Shown here piece after piece: positions 63,465 through 64,000 of a stretch of 64,000 nucleotides of DNA; position 1 is the stretch's first letter, and each line of letters opens with the position of its first letter. The DNA is taken from assembly GCF_001421745.1 (NCBI RefSeq), contig NZ_LMKW01000009.1:1-64000 (forward strand), written 5' to 3'. The position numbers and the translations under genes were made by a program. The notes below the pieces were generated by a model that saw only the letters and a program-made list of their open reading frames with translations, did not search any database and was not told the origin of the DNA. The DNA comes from Sphingomonas sp. Leaf230 (GTDB lineage: Bacteria; Pseudomonadota; Alphaproteobacteria; Sphingomonadales; Sphingomonadaceae).

Positions 63465-63576
63465 TCAGTAAGGCATCTGAACGTGAGGATTTGGTAACGA
63501 CGGCGGCCGGCCATCCATCGTGGCCAACGAAAAGCATCGGAGAATGAAGACTTACGAACGTCTGGACCTCAACGGG

Positions 63577-64000
63577 TTACTTCCCAGTGAGCCATTGATC
63601 GAGAGGCACCCCTGTATTTGCCTTGTGGTCCAGTACCATCCATAGCGGCTCTGTACGGTCCGTCATCGATCCCCAAACGATGCGTCGATACAGTCCAAGG
63701 TATTCCCAAGATGCCCAGGTCATGTCGTAGGCATCGTCGGAGGATGGGAAGAGCGCGATCTCGTCCAGCGTCTTGTACCCGTCCGCGATGCCCAATTCCC
63801 AAGGGACCCACCGGCTGTCTTTGCTGTTCTTACTCGTGAGAAGTACGAATCGATGCGATTGTCGTACGCGGGTCTTGAGCAGGCTTGCGGTGACGGCGCT
63901 GGTGTAGGGCGGCATCTCGGGATCGATCTCATCGACGTAGACGCGCGCGCCGTGCCCTTCGAGCACCAACGTGGCACCTACTACGAGGTCGTCGTCCTTG
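63577..64000 (-). CDS. TIR-domain protein, partial at window edge
   Basis: At least 140 residues are visible, with the N-terminus outside the window. They fit a TIR-like domain: ARVYVDEIDPEMPP, HRFVLLTSKNSKDSRWVPWELG (W..WE with the likely catalytic Glu) and GIADGYKTLDEIALFP. It is followed by the two paralogues of unknown function at 62196-63464 and 60816-62036 on the same strand. Confidence 0.72.
   Translation of the reverse strand, partial: KDDDLVVGATLVLEGHGARVYVDEIDPEMPPYTSAVTASLLKTRVRQSHRFVLLTSKNSKDSRWVPWELGIADGYKTLDEIALFPSSDDAYDMTWASWEYLGLYRRIVWGSMTDRTEPLWMVLDHKANTGVPLDQWLTGK

Overview
The window looks like accessory DNA of a GC-rich alphaproteobacterium, most likely a sphingomonad. 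The reasons are an alphaproteobacterial SOS box (GTTC-N7-GTTC) in front of umuDC, two small DUF6961-type proteins, a TonB-dependent receptor with a PepSY partner, and many ATGA-coupled gene pairs. No rRNA, tRNA, CRISPR array or replication gene was found, so chromosome and plasmid cannot be told apart.

Region 1 (1-19400) is metabolic. A cyanide-insensitive bd-type oxidase operon (cydA, cydB, DUF2474 protein), preceded by a MocR regulator, ends in a hemA (5-aminolevulinate synthase) gene that is cut after about 170 codons by an IS481-family element. Two parallel sulfite-handling modules follow. The first has a LysR gene (frameshifted), a YeiH exporter, a sulfite oxidase and an MgtC protein. 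The second has an intact paralogous LysR gene, a TDT/TehA-type exporter, a Tat-exported sulfite dehydrogenase and a c-type cytochrome. A complete IS481-family copy lies between them. Malate dehydrogenase, two secreted beta-propeller proteins, a DUF305 protein and a small membrane protein complete this part.

Region 2 (20000-29600) starts with a broken IS1182-type transposase abutting a SIR2 gene, followed by DUF4238 and PIN-domain genes, then an iron-uptake operon (PepSY protein, small membrane protein, TonB-dependent receptor).

Region 3 (29700-64000) is a dense defence island. In order it holds a Shango-like system (TerB protein, ATPase, helicase); an SOS cluster (SRAP protein, DUF6961 proteins, UmuDC, YozE-like protein) around one SOS box; a Thoeris system (thsA, thsB); a four-gene envelope operon with a MotA/TolQ-like channel protein; an SH3 protein and a small nuclease; a PD-(D/E)XK nuclease; a four-gene TIR/SLOG operon; an aldo-keto reductase/SDR block with HxlR regulator and a broken isochorismatase gene; and a TIR gene, cut by the window edge, followed by two tandem paralogues of unknown function.

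The most promising undescribed systems are the TIR/SLOG operon (51741-56297), the MotA-like envelope operon (44083-48562) and the terminal TIR-plus-paralogues locus (60816-64000). At least six separate genes carry SIR2 or TIR domains, so NAD+-directed immunity is the theme of the island.
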